Below are positions 9,461-17,225 of a stretch of 44,376 nucleotides of DNA, piece by piece. Below the pieces are notes generated by a model. It ran no database searches, was not told the DNA's origin, and worked only from the letters and a program-made list of their open reading frames with translations. Location: assembly GCA_902749685.1 (NCBI GenBank), contig CACVKW010001173.1, positions 1 through 44,376 of the forward strand, written 5' to 3'. How positions within the stretch are numbered: position 1 is the first letter of the stretch; each line of letters starts with the position of its first letter. This DNA is from Olavius sp. associated proteobacterium Delta 1 (GTDB lineage: Bacteria; Desulfobacterota; Desulfobacteria; Desulfobacterales; JAFDCJ01). Made by a program: the position numbers and the translations under genes.

Positions 9461-9754
9461 TTAACCTGTTTTTTGGCACGGATCGGAGCTGGTCAGAACC
9501 GGTGCGCCGTCCTCATCGGTAAAAGAAACCTCGATGTTGACGGCTTCCAGGCTGATGTTGGCCAGGCCGTTGTTGATGCGCATGTGGGCATCGAAGGCCT
9601 GGCGCTCCAGGGTCAGCTCCTGCTTGATTTCGATTTTGACCCGCGCGCAGACCGTATCATCGGCCAAACAAACAGCCGGACCCGCCAACAGCAATCCGGC
9701 CAGCAAGATACAAAACACCCCTGTACGGCAATTAAAGCTAAATGCCTTCCCCAT
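9461..9754 (-). pseudogene. Truncated paralogue of the giant repeat protein
   Basis: A 97-residue frame starts at ATG 9754 behind GGAGGGGGAA. It has its own signal peptide (FCILLAGLLLAGPAVCLA) and then a stretch nearly identical to residues 33-95 of the giant protein, including KIEIKQELTLERQAFDAHMR in both. Similarity ends at SSDP and the frame stops six codons later. Everything after the first part of the N-terminal module is missing. The good ribosome binding site means a short secreted peptide could still be made, but the simplest reading is a remnant left by deletion in the duplicated block. Confidence 0.85.
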
Positions 9755-10086
9755 TTCCCCCTCCGATATAAGGAAAGAAGGTGAGAGGCTGGGAAGGTGA
9801 GAAGGTGAGAAGAAATCCGCAACACCTCCGGGACGCTTGTCCCATGGGCTGGAGGCTAAAATCCGGAATCAACTTACCCCTCCACCATCAACCGTCTACC
9901 TTCTATCCTGTAATATTTTCCCTCTGTCTTATGCCCTGTAGTTCGATCCCTCCCGCCCTTTTGGCGGAATCGATATCTACAGCGATTAACTGTTTATTTT
10001 TATTAATTTTTACAATATCTTACAGCATTTTACACTATTTTACAGTTAAGGACAACAAACCTCAATAATGTTTCCGATAACAAAAA
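9755..10086. other. Intergenic stretch with purine-rich short repeats
   Basis: About 330 bases with no recognised gene. Positions 9779-9812 carry a purine-rich direct repeat based on AAGGTGAGA. The far end holds the TTACA array listed separately. Confidence 0.5.
10010..10044. repeat. Phased TTACA array 1 (four copies, 10-bp period)
   Basis: TTACA occurs at 10010, 10020, 10030 and 10040, exactly one every 10 bases. On the minus strand this reads TGTAA on the same DNA face. It lies about 256-290 bases upstream of the truncated giant gene and downstream of the block B rhodanese gene. Equal helical spacing suggests cooperative protein binding; regulatory function is inferred. Confidence 0.75.
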
Positions 10087-10096
10087 TTACTCAATT

Positions 10097-10825
10097 TCAG
10101 GTTTCTCGCCGCAGGGTTTGCAATTGCCGACCGTTTTCATTAAAAATGATGATGGATCGAAATGGCCCGGTCTTATTTTTGTGGAGAAGGGTTTTTATCT
10201 CCTCCGCTAAATCATCTTTATCACCCAGGGCGTTAATGTGTTGAGCGTAAGGCACCAGTCTGCTTGATGCCTCACTCCGGGTCGGCGAAATATCGACTGC
10301 CAATGTATTTTTATAGCCTTTTTCACGAAAAAAAACCCGGGGCGAAACGGACTTCATTGCATCCAGCGCAAACAGATCGCCGACAAGCTTGCCGCCTTTC
10401 CGATACCAGGCCGACAATCCGCCGTCCAGAACGGATACTTGAAATCCTCTCTCTAGCAGTCGCCGGCGCTCATTTTCCAGTTCAGCGTAGCGGAAACCTT
10501 CGTTAACCAGAACAACGGGCGTCAGCTTCAAATAGTTCTTGGTTTTGACGGCATGCAGCACAATGTTGACCGAACCGGGGATGTGGAGCCGCTCGAAATC
10601 TTCCCGGCTGCACACATCCACCAGGCTAACCTTCTGGTTTTGTCTGATTTTATAAAGAACCGCTTCCACTGACATGGCCAGAGAAGGGGCATGCTTTTTG
10701 AGTTTGCGGGCGATGAGTCGGTCCGGTATATTTGACGCAGGACCGGTTTCAGCCGGTAATATATTTGTTGTAATCCCGATGAATAAAATGGTTATCGCGG
10801 TAATTCTGGATAGGCATTGTGTCAT
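10097..10825 (-). pseudogene. Secreted rhodanese-fold protein (block B) with internal deletion and frameshifted tail
   Basis: The in-frame ATG at 10825 is preferred over a TTG five codons earlier. A signal peptide (about residues 6-25) precedes a first rhodanese-like domain with LVDVCSREDF, HIPGSVNIVL, VVLVNEGF and GGLSAW, matching block A motif for motif, including the missing catalytic Cys. The second domain begins (AVDISPTRSE) but breaks at IIIFNENG. From there the frame ends in QTLRRET, whereas another frame (10140-10087) reads MKTVGNCKPCGEKPEIE, matching the CSPCGKK tail of the block A protein. About 50 codons of the second domain are therefore missing and the tail is out of frame. It starts 20 bases after the block B transglutaminase-like gene. 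Confidence 0.82.
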
Positions 10826-10844
10826 ATTATTATCATTCAATTTT

Positions 10845-11741
10845 TCAATTCATTTTCGCCTTGAGCCCCTCGCCTTTGACTCGAAAGCGGTTGTACGTGC
10901 CCAGCGGACTATCAGCCGATGCCCGGATGATGCGCATGGCGATGTAATCAGCCTGGTTTTGCATCAGGACCTTGTTTTGCGGGTCGGCGATCTGCCAGGT
11001 GCCATCCCCGTAAAACTCCCCCCAATTGTGATAATCCCGCGCTTTTAAAACAGCGTTTTCCGGGATAATATAGCCGCCGATTCGTCGGGCCGACAACCCG
11101 TTGGCCCGACACAAGGCCACAAACAAATCCATGTATTCCGTGCAGTCACCCTTTTTGTGCTCCAGCGCATAAAGGGCACCGCGATCCGGGGCGGCGTATC
11201 CGCTGTAACTTACATGGCCCGCTACCCAGCGGAACATCGTATTTATAGTTTGAATCGCGTCGGATTCGTGCAATTCAGCTGCCGCCCGGCGGATAGCCGG
11301 GTGATCCGATTCGACATATTTTTCCGGCAACAGATCGGAGGCCTCAGGAGCAGCGGCAATGGGATTGGCTGTGCGGGAGACCATCAGGTTGGCTTTGACG
11401 GTAATGATGCGAGAGGCATACGGTGCCAGTTTTTCGAAGGTAAAATGAAGCACCTGGTTGCCGTGGCGGTCGGTGCTCAATTGAAAGGGATAATTGGCCG
11501 TCAGATCCTGGCAGCGCTGGCTGGCCGTCTCCTTAACCGGGGCATGGGCCCACAACTCGGCTTTTTCGATCACCCGGTTGGTCTTGTTCTGCAGGGTGTA
11601 GCTGTATTGAATGTTTTTAGGAATTGAAAATTCAGCGAGAGGCAGGGCGGAGCCGGAATTCGTATCTTGCATGAATTGGATTGCCAAAGCGATCAGACAA
11701 CACAAGGTTAGAAGGACAAGCACAAATAGAGCTCTTTTCAT
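10845..11741 (-). CDS. Membrane-anchored transglutaminase-like protein (block B)
   Basis: The 298-residue product starts at ATG 11741 with only a weak ribosome binding site. One hydrophobic segment (about 4-23) acts as signal anchor. The triad is complete: Cys200 in KGDCTEYM, His238 in YHNWGEFY and Asp253 in QIADPQ. It aligns with the block A protein over nearly its full length (YVESDHP, RWVAGHV, PDRGALYA, FRVKGEGLKAKMN), so the two arose by duplication. It is the first gene of block B, and the phased TTACA array 2 lies 153-197 bases upstream. Unlike its two block B neighbours it looks intact. Substrate unknown. Confidence 0.88.
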   Translation of the reverse strand: MKRALFVLVLLTLCCLIALAIQFMQDTNSGSALPLAEFSIPKNIQYSYTLQNKTNRVIEKAELWAHAPVKETASQRCQDLTANYPFQLSTDRHGNQVLHFTFEKLAPYASRIITVKANLMVSRTANPIAAAPEASDLLPEKYVESDHPAIRRAAAELHESDAIQTINTMFRWVAGHVSYSGYAAPDRGALYALEHKKGDCTEYMDLFVALCRANGLSARRIGGYIIPENAVLKARDYHNWGEFYGDGTWQIADPQNKVLMQNQADYIAMRIIRASADSPLGTYNRFRVKGEGLKAKMN

Positions 11742-11893
11742 AGGTAATCTTATCGCAACAAGAATTATTTTGTGCCGATTTCATCTTCGAACACTGGTAC
11801 ATTTTCAGCTGTGTCTCAATCATTCGAAAGAAACGAAAATCAAGCAATTTTTAAGGGAATCTACGAAAGTTGTCAATATAATATACTTAATAT

Positions 11894-11938
11894 TTACAAA
11901 TGGTTATATTATTTTACAGTGTTTTACAGCATTTTACA
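11894..11938. repeat. Phased TTACA array 2 (five units, one degenerate, 10-bp period)
   Basis: TTACA occurs at 11894, 11914, 11924 and 11934, and the skipped position 11904 has TTATA. The 10-base period equals that of array 1. The array lies 153-197 bases upstream of the block B transglutaminase-like gene, where an operator or upstream activating sequence would be expected. Confidence 0.75.
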
Positions 11939-12055
11939 AATATCCTTGCCGAAGGATGCTTCACCAATAAATATTAACGATAAAATAAAGCCCATGATTG
12001 CAGCCTTACTATTTTTTTAAATATCTTGTTTTCAGCAGATGAAATCCCCAACGTT

Positions 12056-12113
12056 TGCAAAATCCCACCCATTTAGGTGTTTTTAGCGCTATTTTTGAAA
12101 AACGGATTTTGCA
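12056..12113. promoter_or_regulatory. Structured inverted repeat (possible terminator or RNA hairpin)
   Basis: TGCAAAATCC at 12056-12065 is the exact reverse complement of GGATTTTGCA at 12104-12113. Inside lies a small CACC-loop-GGTG hairpin followed by TTTTT. It could terminate leftover transcription or form a cruciform; no gene is directly served by it. Confidence 0.4.
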
Positions 12114-12409
12114 TAGTTAGAGCAACAACCATGCCGCAAATGGGGAAGCAGGAACCGGGGTGAAATTTTAGATTAAAATAAGGCCGTTATGGTATTTACG
12201 TCCCCCGCTTCATTTATTCCCCTAAACAATTGGGTAACCGGGTCCACAAAACCTAGGCAGGGAGTTTCCTATTTTTCATAACCGGCGTTACTAGATCGAC
12301 ACAAACGCCCCGGCTGCTCAATTATATGGGTTGCGCAGATCCATAAAAAAGATTATGAAAGTTCAACCTGATCGATCAAGAAACAACCCAAATCAAAAGG
12401 TAACTTGCT

Positions 12410-13198
12410 ATGAAAATCGGTGTTATGAACAACCCTGCAAATTCGGTCTACGATGAGATCGCCGCCTTTGGCGAAGCCCGGTTCGACTTTGTGGATTTGA
12501 CCATCGAAGGGCCCGCTGCCATGGAGATTGAAGTCGCCAAATTGCAGCCGATCCTTGACCGCTACGGCATGTCGGTCACCGGACATACCGACCCCTGCCT
12601 GCCGTATGCCTATCCGATCCAGGGCGTCCGGGAGGCCTGCCTGAAAGAGCTGGAACGCTGCGCCGGGATTTTTTCCGCCCTGGGCGCCGGCGTCATGAAT
12701 ATCCATCCCAGTTATTTCTGTCCGCCGGCCATGAGAAATAATATTGTCGATCTAAACATCGAAGCCTTAATACCCATCGTTAAGATGGCCGCGGCCTATG
12801 GACTCACGGCTGTTTTTGAAAACTTTAAAGCGCCTTTTGACCGGGTTTCGACCATAGAAATGATGATGGATGAGGTGCCGGGACTGGCGCTGCATCTTGA
12901 TTTCGGACATGCCAATTTCGGCAAGGATAATCACTATGTTTTCTGCAAAAAACTGGGTCATTGCATCAGGCATGTCCATTTTTCGGACAACCGCGGCAGG
13001 GACGACAATCACATGCCGCTGGGGGTCGGCAGCATAAACTGGAAAAATGCGGTAAAATCATTAAAAACAATCGGCTATGATGAAACCATCACGCTGGAAG
13101 TGTTTTGTGATGATGCCGCAATGTTTTTCAAATACCTGGATCTCAGCCGCCGGCTGGTGCTGGATCTGTGGAGTGGATATGAAATAGAGAAATACTAA
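12410..13198 (+). CDS. Sugar phosphate isomerase/epimerase-like TIM-barrel protein
   Basis: The 262-residue length and motifs fit the xylose-isomerase-like/AP endonuclease 2 barrel family. Likely metal ligands or catalytic residues are Glu137 (VFENF), Asp164 and His167 (HLDFGHAN), His190 (HVHFSDN), His201 and Glu230 (ITLEVF). Members isomerise or epimerise sugars, inositols or hydroxy-acids, and some cleave hydrolysable intermediates, so the substrate cannot be assigned. An AAAAGG site lies upstream of the ATG. It is followed after 138 bases by the phosphoribosyltransferase-like gene on the same strand, so the two may be cotranscribed. Confidence 0.82.
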   Translation: MKIGVMNNPANSVYDEIAAFGEARFDFVDLTIEGPAAMEIEVAKLQPILDRYGMSVTGHTDPCLPYAYPIQGVREACLKELERCAGIFSALGAGVMNIHPSYFCPPAMRNNIVDLNIEALIPIVKMAAAYGLTAVFENFKAPFDRVSTIEMMMDEVPGLALHLDFGHANFGKDNHYVFCKKLGHCIRHVHFSDNRGRDDNHMPLGVGSINWKNAVKSLKTIGYDETITLEVFCDDAAMFFKYLDLSRRLVLDLWSGYEIEKY

Positions 13199-13336
13199 AA
13201 GAAAAAAAGATGCGCTGCATCTATTCATTAAGCCGCCGGCGCATCGGTCTGACAAGTTTTTCCAGTTTTCAAAGAACAGTCTACAACCCTGGATCTGCAG
13301 TTTTTCAGGGCGGATTAATTAAAGGAGAGGATACCT

Positions 13337-14326
13337 ATGAAAGCAGACGATAAACGGATTTACCTTGAAGACATCGGGGAGATTGTGATGTCACGGGGGG
13401 GCAAAGATATATGGCTTGTTAAGGGCATTACCCGGCACGAGGATTTCAAGGACCGCTGCCTGCCCGAAAGGATTTACGTGGTTGATTTTCCCGGCCGGGG
13501 GGCCGGTGAAGAATTTTTGCTCAGCCGCCAGGCTTGCGGGCCTGAAAAATTTTTAATGATCAAAGAAATCGGCCATGACATGATTCGCATGTTCGAGCGC
13601 ATGTTCGAGGGACGGCTGGCCCAGTTTGTCATTCTGTGGGGCGGACGCCCGCTGGACCTGCTGGACGCCAATCCGCCGCTCCAGCGCCCCGAGCTGCTCG
13701 ACACCACCTATATAAAGCTGACCCGGGTGGAAGACAATGCAAAATTTCGCGGCTGGGATATTGTCGAAACTTCATTTGTCGGGGAGTGGTGGCAGGATGA
13801 TACCTGGATCATCATGGAAGAGTGCATCGCGTCCGGCCAAACCCTGACATACTTTGTCGAAGAAGCGTTAGACCATCACAAACCTAAGAAAATATTTCTT
13901 TTTCCTGTGTGCGCCAGCCTGGAGGGACTGGAAGGGATCTGCCGGCTGTGCAGTGATGCGGGAGTCGAACTGGTGCCGGTTTACAACGGGGCCTTAATCG
14001 AGGTGGCCAAACAGGGTGTCACCATGCCGTTCACCGACCTGGGCCTGCAGCCGCGCACCATTATCACCCACCATTTCTACCACGACCTCAAGGACCGTTA
14101 CCAGGGGACACCGCTTTGCTGGGTGGGTGACATCGGGGATTCGATTTACAAACCTGCGGATCATTTAATCGAGACGTTCAGCGATATGCTGGCCGTGGGA
14201 ATGGATTTTGACCGCGAGGACTTTTCGCTCTGGAGTCCGATTATGCGCTCCGAACATTTCCTGACCCGCTTTGAAACCGAACATCCGAATGTCTTCAATG
14301 CTTTGAAGCGTTATTTGAAACCGTAG
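13337..14326 (+). CDS. Phosphoribosyltransferase-like protein
   Basis: A 329-residue protein starting at ATG 13337 after AAAGGAGAGG. Residues 157-170 (WIIMEECIASGQTL) have the shape of the PRPP-binding loop of type I phosphoribosyltransferases, with two acidic residues and a T/S-G-x-T/S turn after a hydrophobic strand. EE replaces the usual DD or ED. The rest (KIFLFPVCAS, HHFYHDLKDRY) does not match a named enzyme I recognise, and the protein is longer than typical single-domain members. The neighbourhood contains a nucleobase deaminase and a BMP-type importer, which would fit a salvage or regulatory role. Family assignment is moderate; the substrate is unknown. Confidence 0.6.
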   Translation: MKADDKRIYLEDIGEIVMSRGGKDIWLVKGITRHEDFKDRCLPERIYVVDFPGRGAGEEFLLSRQACGPEKFLMIKEIGHDMIRMFERMFEGRLAQFVILWGGRPLDLLDANPPLQRPELLDTTYIKLTRVEDNAKFRGWDIVETSFVGEWWQDDTWIIMEECIASGQTLTYFVEEALDHHKPKKIFLFPVCASLEGLEGICRLCSDAGVELVPVYNGALIEVAKQGVTMPFTDLGLQPRTIITHHFYHDLKDRYQGTPLCWVGDIGDSIYKPADHLIETFSDMLAVGMDFDREDFSLWSPIMRSEHFLTRFETEHPNVFNALKRYLKP

Positions 14327-14339
14327 CCGGTTAAATAGT

Positions 14340-14636
14340 AATATTTTTTCACCGCAGAGACGCAGAGCCCGCAAAGGACTTATTCTATTTTTTTGCTTTC
14401 CGCTGATCCTCCAAAAACACTTGCGGACAGGAAGGGCGGAAAACAAAAATTAGCAATCCTGCGGGGCTTTAAGTTGCTGTTGTGTGCAATATACCACTTA
14501 TAAGTGTGGTTTGATTGTGCAGCAAAGCTGAATGCTTTTCTTTTGCCGTCCTCTCAACGGCAAAGGAAAGTGATAATTATTCTTCGCGATCTTTGCGTCT
14601 CTAATGAGCGAAGCGAATGGGCGGTGAAATATTTTT
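14340..14636. repeat. Inverted-repeat intergenic element
   Basis: The left arm (14340-14368, AATATTTTTTCACCGCAGAG and on) and right arm (14591-14634, with TTTGCGTCTCT and GCGGTGAAATATTT) are reverse complements. The right arm is interrupted by about 18 bases containing ATGAGCGAAGCGAA. It fills the gap between the convergent phosphoribosyltransferase-like and codA genes. No gene is visible inside. Confidence 0.65.
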
Positions 14637-14644
14637 GTGCGTCA

Positions 14645-15922
14645 TTAAACCGAAAAATGAAAATCCACCTCAATCGTTTGGTCTTCCAGGGCCAGTCGGC
14701 TGATCACGGGCGGGGTTTCAGCGATAACTTTTCCGCGCCGGATCACGTGCAGGCGAGCGGACTTTAGGCGCAGGGCATCATGCGGGTCTTTGGCCTGCAG
14801 AATAACCATGTCGGCCCGGCAGCCCGGCTCCAGCCCGTAGCCTTCAAGCCCCATGACTTTCGCCGCGTTGCCGGTCACCGCCTCAAACATCTGCCGCATC
14901 TGGGCCTGGCCGGTCATCTGGGCCAGGTGCAGCCCCATGTGGGCGACTTCCAGCATGTCTTGGGAGCCGAAGCTGTACCAGGGATCCATCAGCGCATCCT
15001 GACCGAAAGCCACGTTAATTCCGGCTTCCATCAGTTCTTTGACCCGGGTCATACCCCGTCTTTTGGGGTAGGTGTCATGGCGGCCCTGGAGCGTGATATT
15101 GATCAACGGATTGGCCACCACATGCATGTGTGCTTCCGCCATCAGGGGAATCAGCTTGCTGACATAATAGTTGTCCATGGAATGCATGGAAGTCAGGTGC
15201 GAACCGGTGACCCGGTCCTGCAAACCCAGGCGCTGGGTTTGGAAGGTCAGCATTTCAATGTGGCGTGATTGCGGATCATCGCTTTCGTCACAATGCATAT
15301 CGACCCGCAACCCGCGTTCGGCGGCCAGTTCACACAGGGTTTTTATCGAAGCGCTGCCGTCCGCCATGCTTCTTTCAAAATGGGGTATGCCGCCCACGAC
15401 ATCGACCCCCAGGTCCAGGGCCTTTTCCAGGTTCGCAGCGCTGCCCGGGCAGCGTAAATATCCATCCTGGGGAAATGCCACCAGTTGCAGATCGATATAA
15501 GGTTTGATTTCCTCGCGTAGCTCTAGCAGGGCTTCTACGGCCAGCAGCCGATCATCACTGACGTCCACGTGGCTGCGAATGGCCAGGGTGCCGCGCGCAA
15601 TGGCCCAGTGACAGAGTTCAAGCGCGCGGGCCTTGATGTTTTCAGCCGTCAAATTCGGTTTAAGCTCGCCCCAAAGCTCGATGCCCTCCAGCAGGGTGCC
15701 GCTCTCATTAACCCGTGGCTGGCCGTAGGTCAGCGTCGAATCCAGGTGAAAGTGGCTGTCCACAAAAGGCGGTGACACCAGCCGCCCGCCGGCATCGATT
15801 TCTCGATGGGCCCGGGCATCAAGGGCGGGTGCAACATCTGAAATCAGACCGTTTTCCACGGCGATGTCCACCCCCGTGCATCCATCCGCCAAATTGGCGT
15901 TTCGAATGATTAAATCCAGCAT
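14645..15922 (-). CDS. codA: Cytosine deaminase-type amidohydrolase
   Basis: The 425-residue product closely follows E. coli CodA. Shared elements include PPFVDSHFHLD with metal ligands His57 and His59, HVDVSD, VAFPQDG, DMHCDESDD (His210, Glu213), SHLTSMHS (His242), LQGRHDTYPKRRG and FGQDALMDPWY (metal ligand Asp309). It should deaminate cytosine to uracil or a similar nucleobase in the cytoplasm. E. coli has FGHDDV at the last site; here His becomes Gln and the second Asp (D314 in CodA, which contacts substrate) becomes Ala310, so substrate preference may differ. It lies downstream of the ABC importer on the same strand after a 355-base gap, which suggests the importer supplies its substrate. 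Confidence 0.88.
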   Translation of the reverse strand: MLDLIIRNANLADGCTGVDIAVENGLISDVAPALDARAHREIDAGGRLVSPPFVDSHFHLDSTLTYGQPRVNESGTLLEGIELWGELKPNLTAENIKARALELCHWAIARGTLAIRSHVDVSDDRLLAVEALLELREEIKPYIDLQLVAFPQDGYLRCPGSAANLEKALDLGVDVVGGIPHFERSMADGSASIKTLCELAAERGLRVDMHCDESDDPQSRHIEMLTFQTQRLGLQDRVTGSHLTSMHSMDNYYVSKLIPLMAEAHMHVVANPLINITLQGRHDTYPKRRGMTRVKELMEAGINVAFGQDALMDPWYSFGSQDMLEVAHMGLHLAQMTGQAQMRQMFEAVTGNAAKVMGLEGYGLEPGCRADMVILQAKDPHDALRLKSARLHVIRRGKVIAETPPVISRLALEDQTIEVDFHFSV

Positions 15923-15995
15923 GGAGAGTCCTTTGATGTTATTTCTGTGGTTTATTTAGTCAGGCAATTGTAAGGAATATTTTCTTTTTTTGCTA

Positions 15996-16262
15996 CAAAT
16001 GAAAATTGAAGATTGAAGATTGAAGAATTATGGAATGCTGTCTGTCTAAAGAGTCGGAGTTATAATTTGCTCATGGCCGCGAATGCGAATAACCAATATA
16101 GTCGTTACGGAATTCTCTGAATTCCTGCTCCCTGATCGGAGTCAGGGACAAGCTTTACAGGAATGACGGACTATTTCGCAATTAATTCCCCGACTGCTCA
16201 TCTATCAAAAAGTAAAATCGATAGAATACCTCAAATATTCAATCTTCAATTTTCATTCTTCA
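15996..16262. repeat. Intergenic inverted repeat with hairpin core between codA and the permease gene
   Basis: ATGAAAATTGAAGATTGAA at 15999-16017 is repeated in reverse complement at 16238-16256. Between them, about 16107-16171, GAATTCCTGCTCCCTGATCG runs on to CAGGAATGACGG and has the look of the dispersed palindromic repeats common in deltaproteobacterial genomes. No gene is seen in this gap (15923-16277). Confidence 0.6.
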
Positions 16263-16277
16263 ATATCTGGCGCCAGC

Positions 16278-17225
16278 CTACCCGCCCTTCTCTTCCCTGC
16301 GGTAGGGTTTCAGCAGGCCGGCCGGAACTGAAGCCTTGCGGGAGACACTGATCAAGGCAACAATTGTCAGAAGATAGGGAATCATCAGGAACAGGTGAAA
16401 GGAAACGGCGATCCCCAGACCTTGCAGCCTTAACTGGAGACCATCCAGAAACCCGAATATGAGCGCCCCCAGGGCGCCTTTGAACGGATCCCAATTGCCG
16501 AAAATGACCATGGCAATCGCAACCCAGCCGCGTCCGCCAATCACATCGATCAGGAACATGTTCTGATGGGCCAGGGTCAGAAATGCGCCGCCGATGCCCA
16601 TCAGTGCCCCGCCGAAAACCAGGCAGAGGGTTCGGGTCAGGGTCACGTTGACCCCGACGGTGTCGGCCACCACCGGGTTTTCACCCACCGTGCGGATCTT
16701 CAGGCCCAGCCGGGTTTTATAGAGCAATATCGACATGGCCGGAATCAGAAGCCAGACGATATAGGTCAGTGAATATTGCGTAAAAAGACCCGGGCCGATT
16801 ATCGGAATTTTCGAAAGCAGCGGCAGGGTGATCTGCTTGAAAGGCTCGATGGTGGGAGGCACCGTGGGAGAACCGAAATGCAGCCGGTAAATAAACATGG
16901 CCAGCCCGGTGGCAAACAGGGTGATGCCCAACCCTGACACGTGCTGACTCAACCCCAGATTGACGGCCAGAAACGCCATCAACAGCCCCAGCAGCATACC
17001 CACCATGGCCGCGGCCAGCACACCGGCCCAGATCGAACCCGAGTTGAAGGTGACCAGAAATCCGGTCATGGCCCCCATCAGCATGATCCCTTCAATGCCC
17101 AGGTTCAGCACGCCGGACCGCTCAGCCAGAATTTCCCCCAGCGTGGCAAAGATGATCGGGGTGGCCATCCGCATCGTGGCCCCGATCAGCCCTGAAATAA
17201 ATGCTACATCAAGAAGCTCGTTCAT
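16278..17225 (-). CDS. BMP-type nucleoside/nucleobase ABC transporter permease (second)
   Basis: The ATG at 17225 overlaps the upstream permease stop as ATGA, so it is preferred over a GTG five codons earlier. The 315-residue product is hydrophobic with about 8-9 membrane segments and carries motifs of the YufQ/NupQ branch of the branched-chain/ribose permease family: LAERSGVLNLGIEGIML, VGENPVVADTVGVNV and GGRGWVAIAMVIFG. It should form the membrane channel with the permease at 17222-18286 and use the ATPase at 18283-19806. The next gene on this strand is codA. Confidence 0.92.
   Translation of the reverse strand: MNELLDVAFISGLIGATMRMATPIIFATLGEILAERSGVLNLGIEGIMLMGAMTGFLVTFNSGSIWAGVLAAAMVGMLLGLLMAFLAVNLGLSQHVSGLGITLFATGLAMFIYRLHFGSPTVPPTIEPFKQITLPLLSKIPIIGPGLFTQYSLTYIVWLLIPAMSILLYKTRLGLKIRTVGENPVVADTVGVNVTLTRTLCLVFGGALMGIGGAFLTLAHQNMFLIDVIGGRGWVAIAMVIFGNWDPFKGALGALIFGFLDGLQLRLQGLGIAVSFHLFLMIPYLLTIVALISVSRKASVPAGLLKPYRREEKGG

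Larger units (their letters stand above)
11742..12409. other. Long intergenic region upstream of block B
   Basis: About 670 bases without a convincing gene. It holds the second TTACA array and a structured inverted repeat, both listed separately. It separates the minus-strand envelope island from the plus-strand TIM-barrel gene, so promoters for both directions must lie here. Confidence 0.6.

Noticed and set aside
9213..9784. Plus-strand frames over the stub and its flank
   Set aside because: They mirror the stub's minus-strand coding sequence and have no ribosome binding site or recognisable motif.
10010..10044. CRISPR array
   Set aside because: Repeats are 5 bases with 5-base gaps, far too short for CRISPR repeats and spacers, and no cas genes are present.
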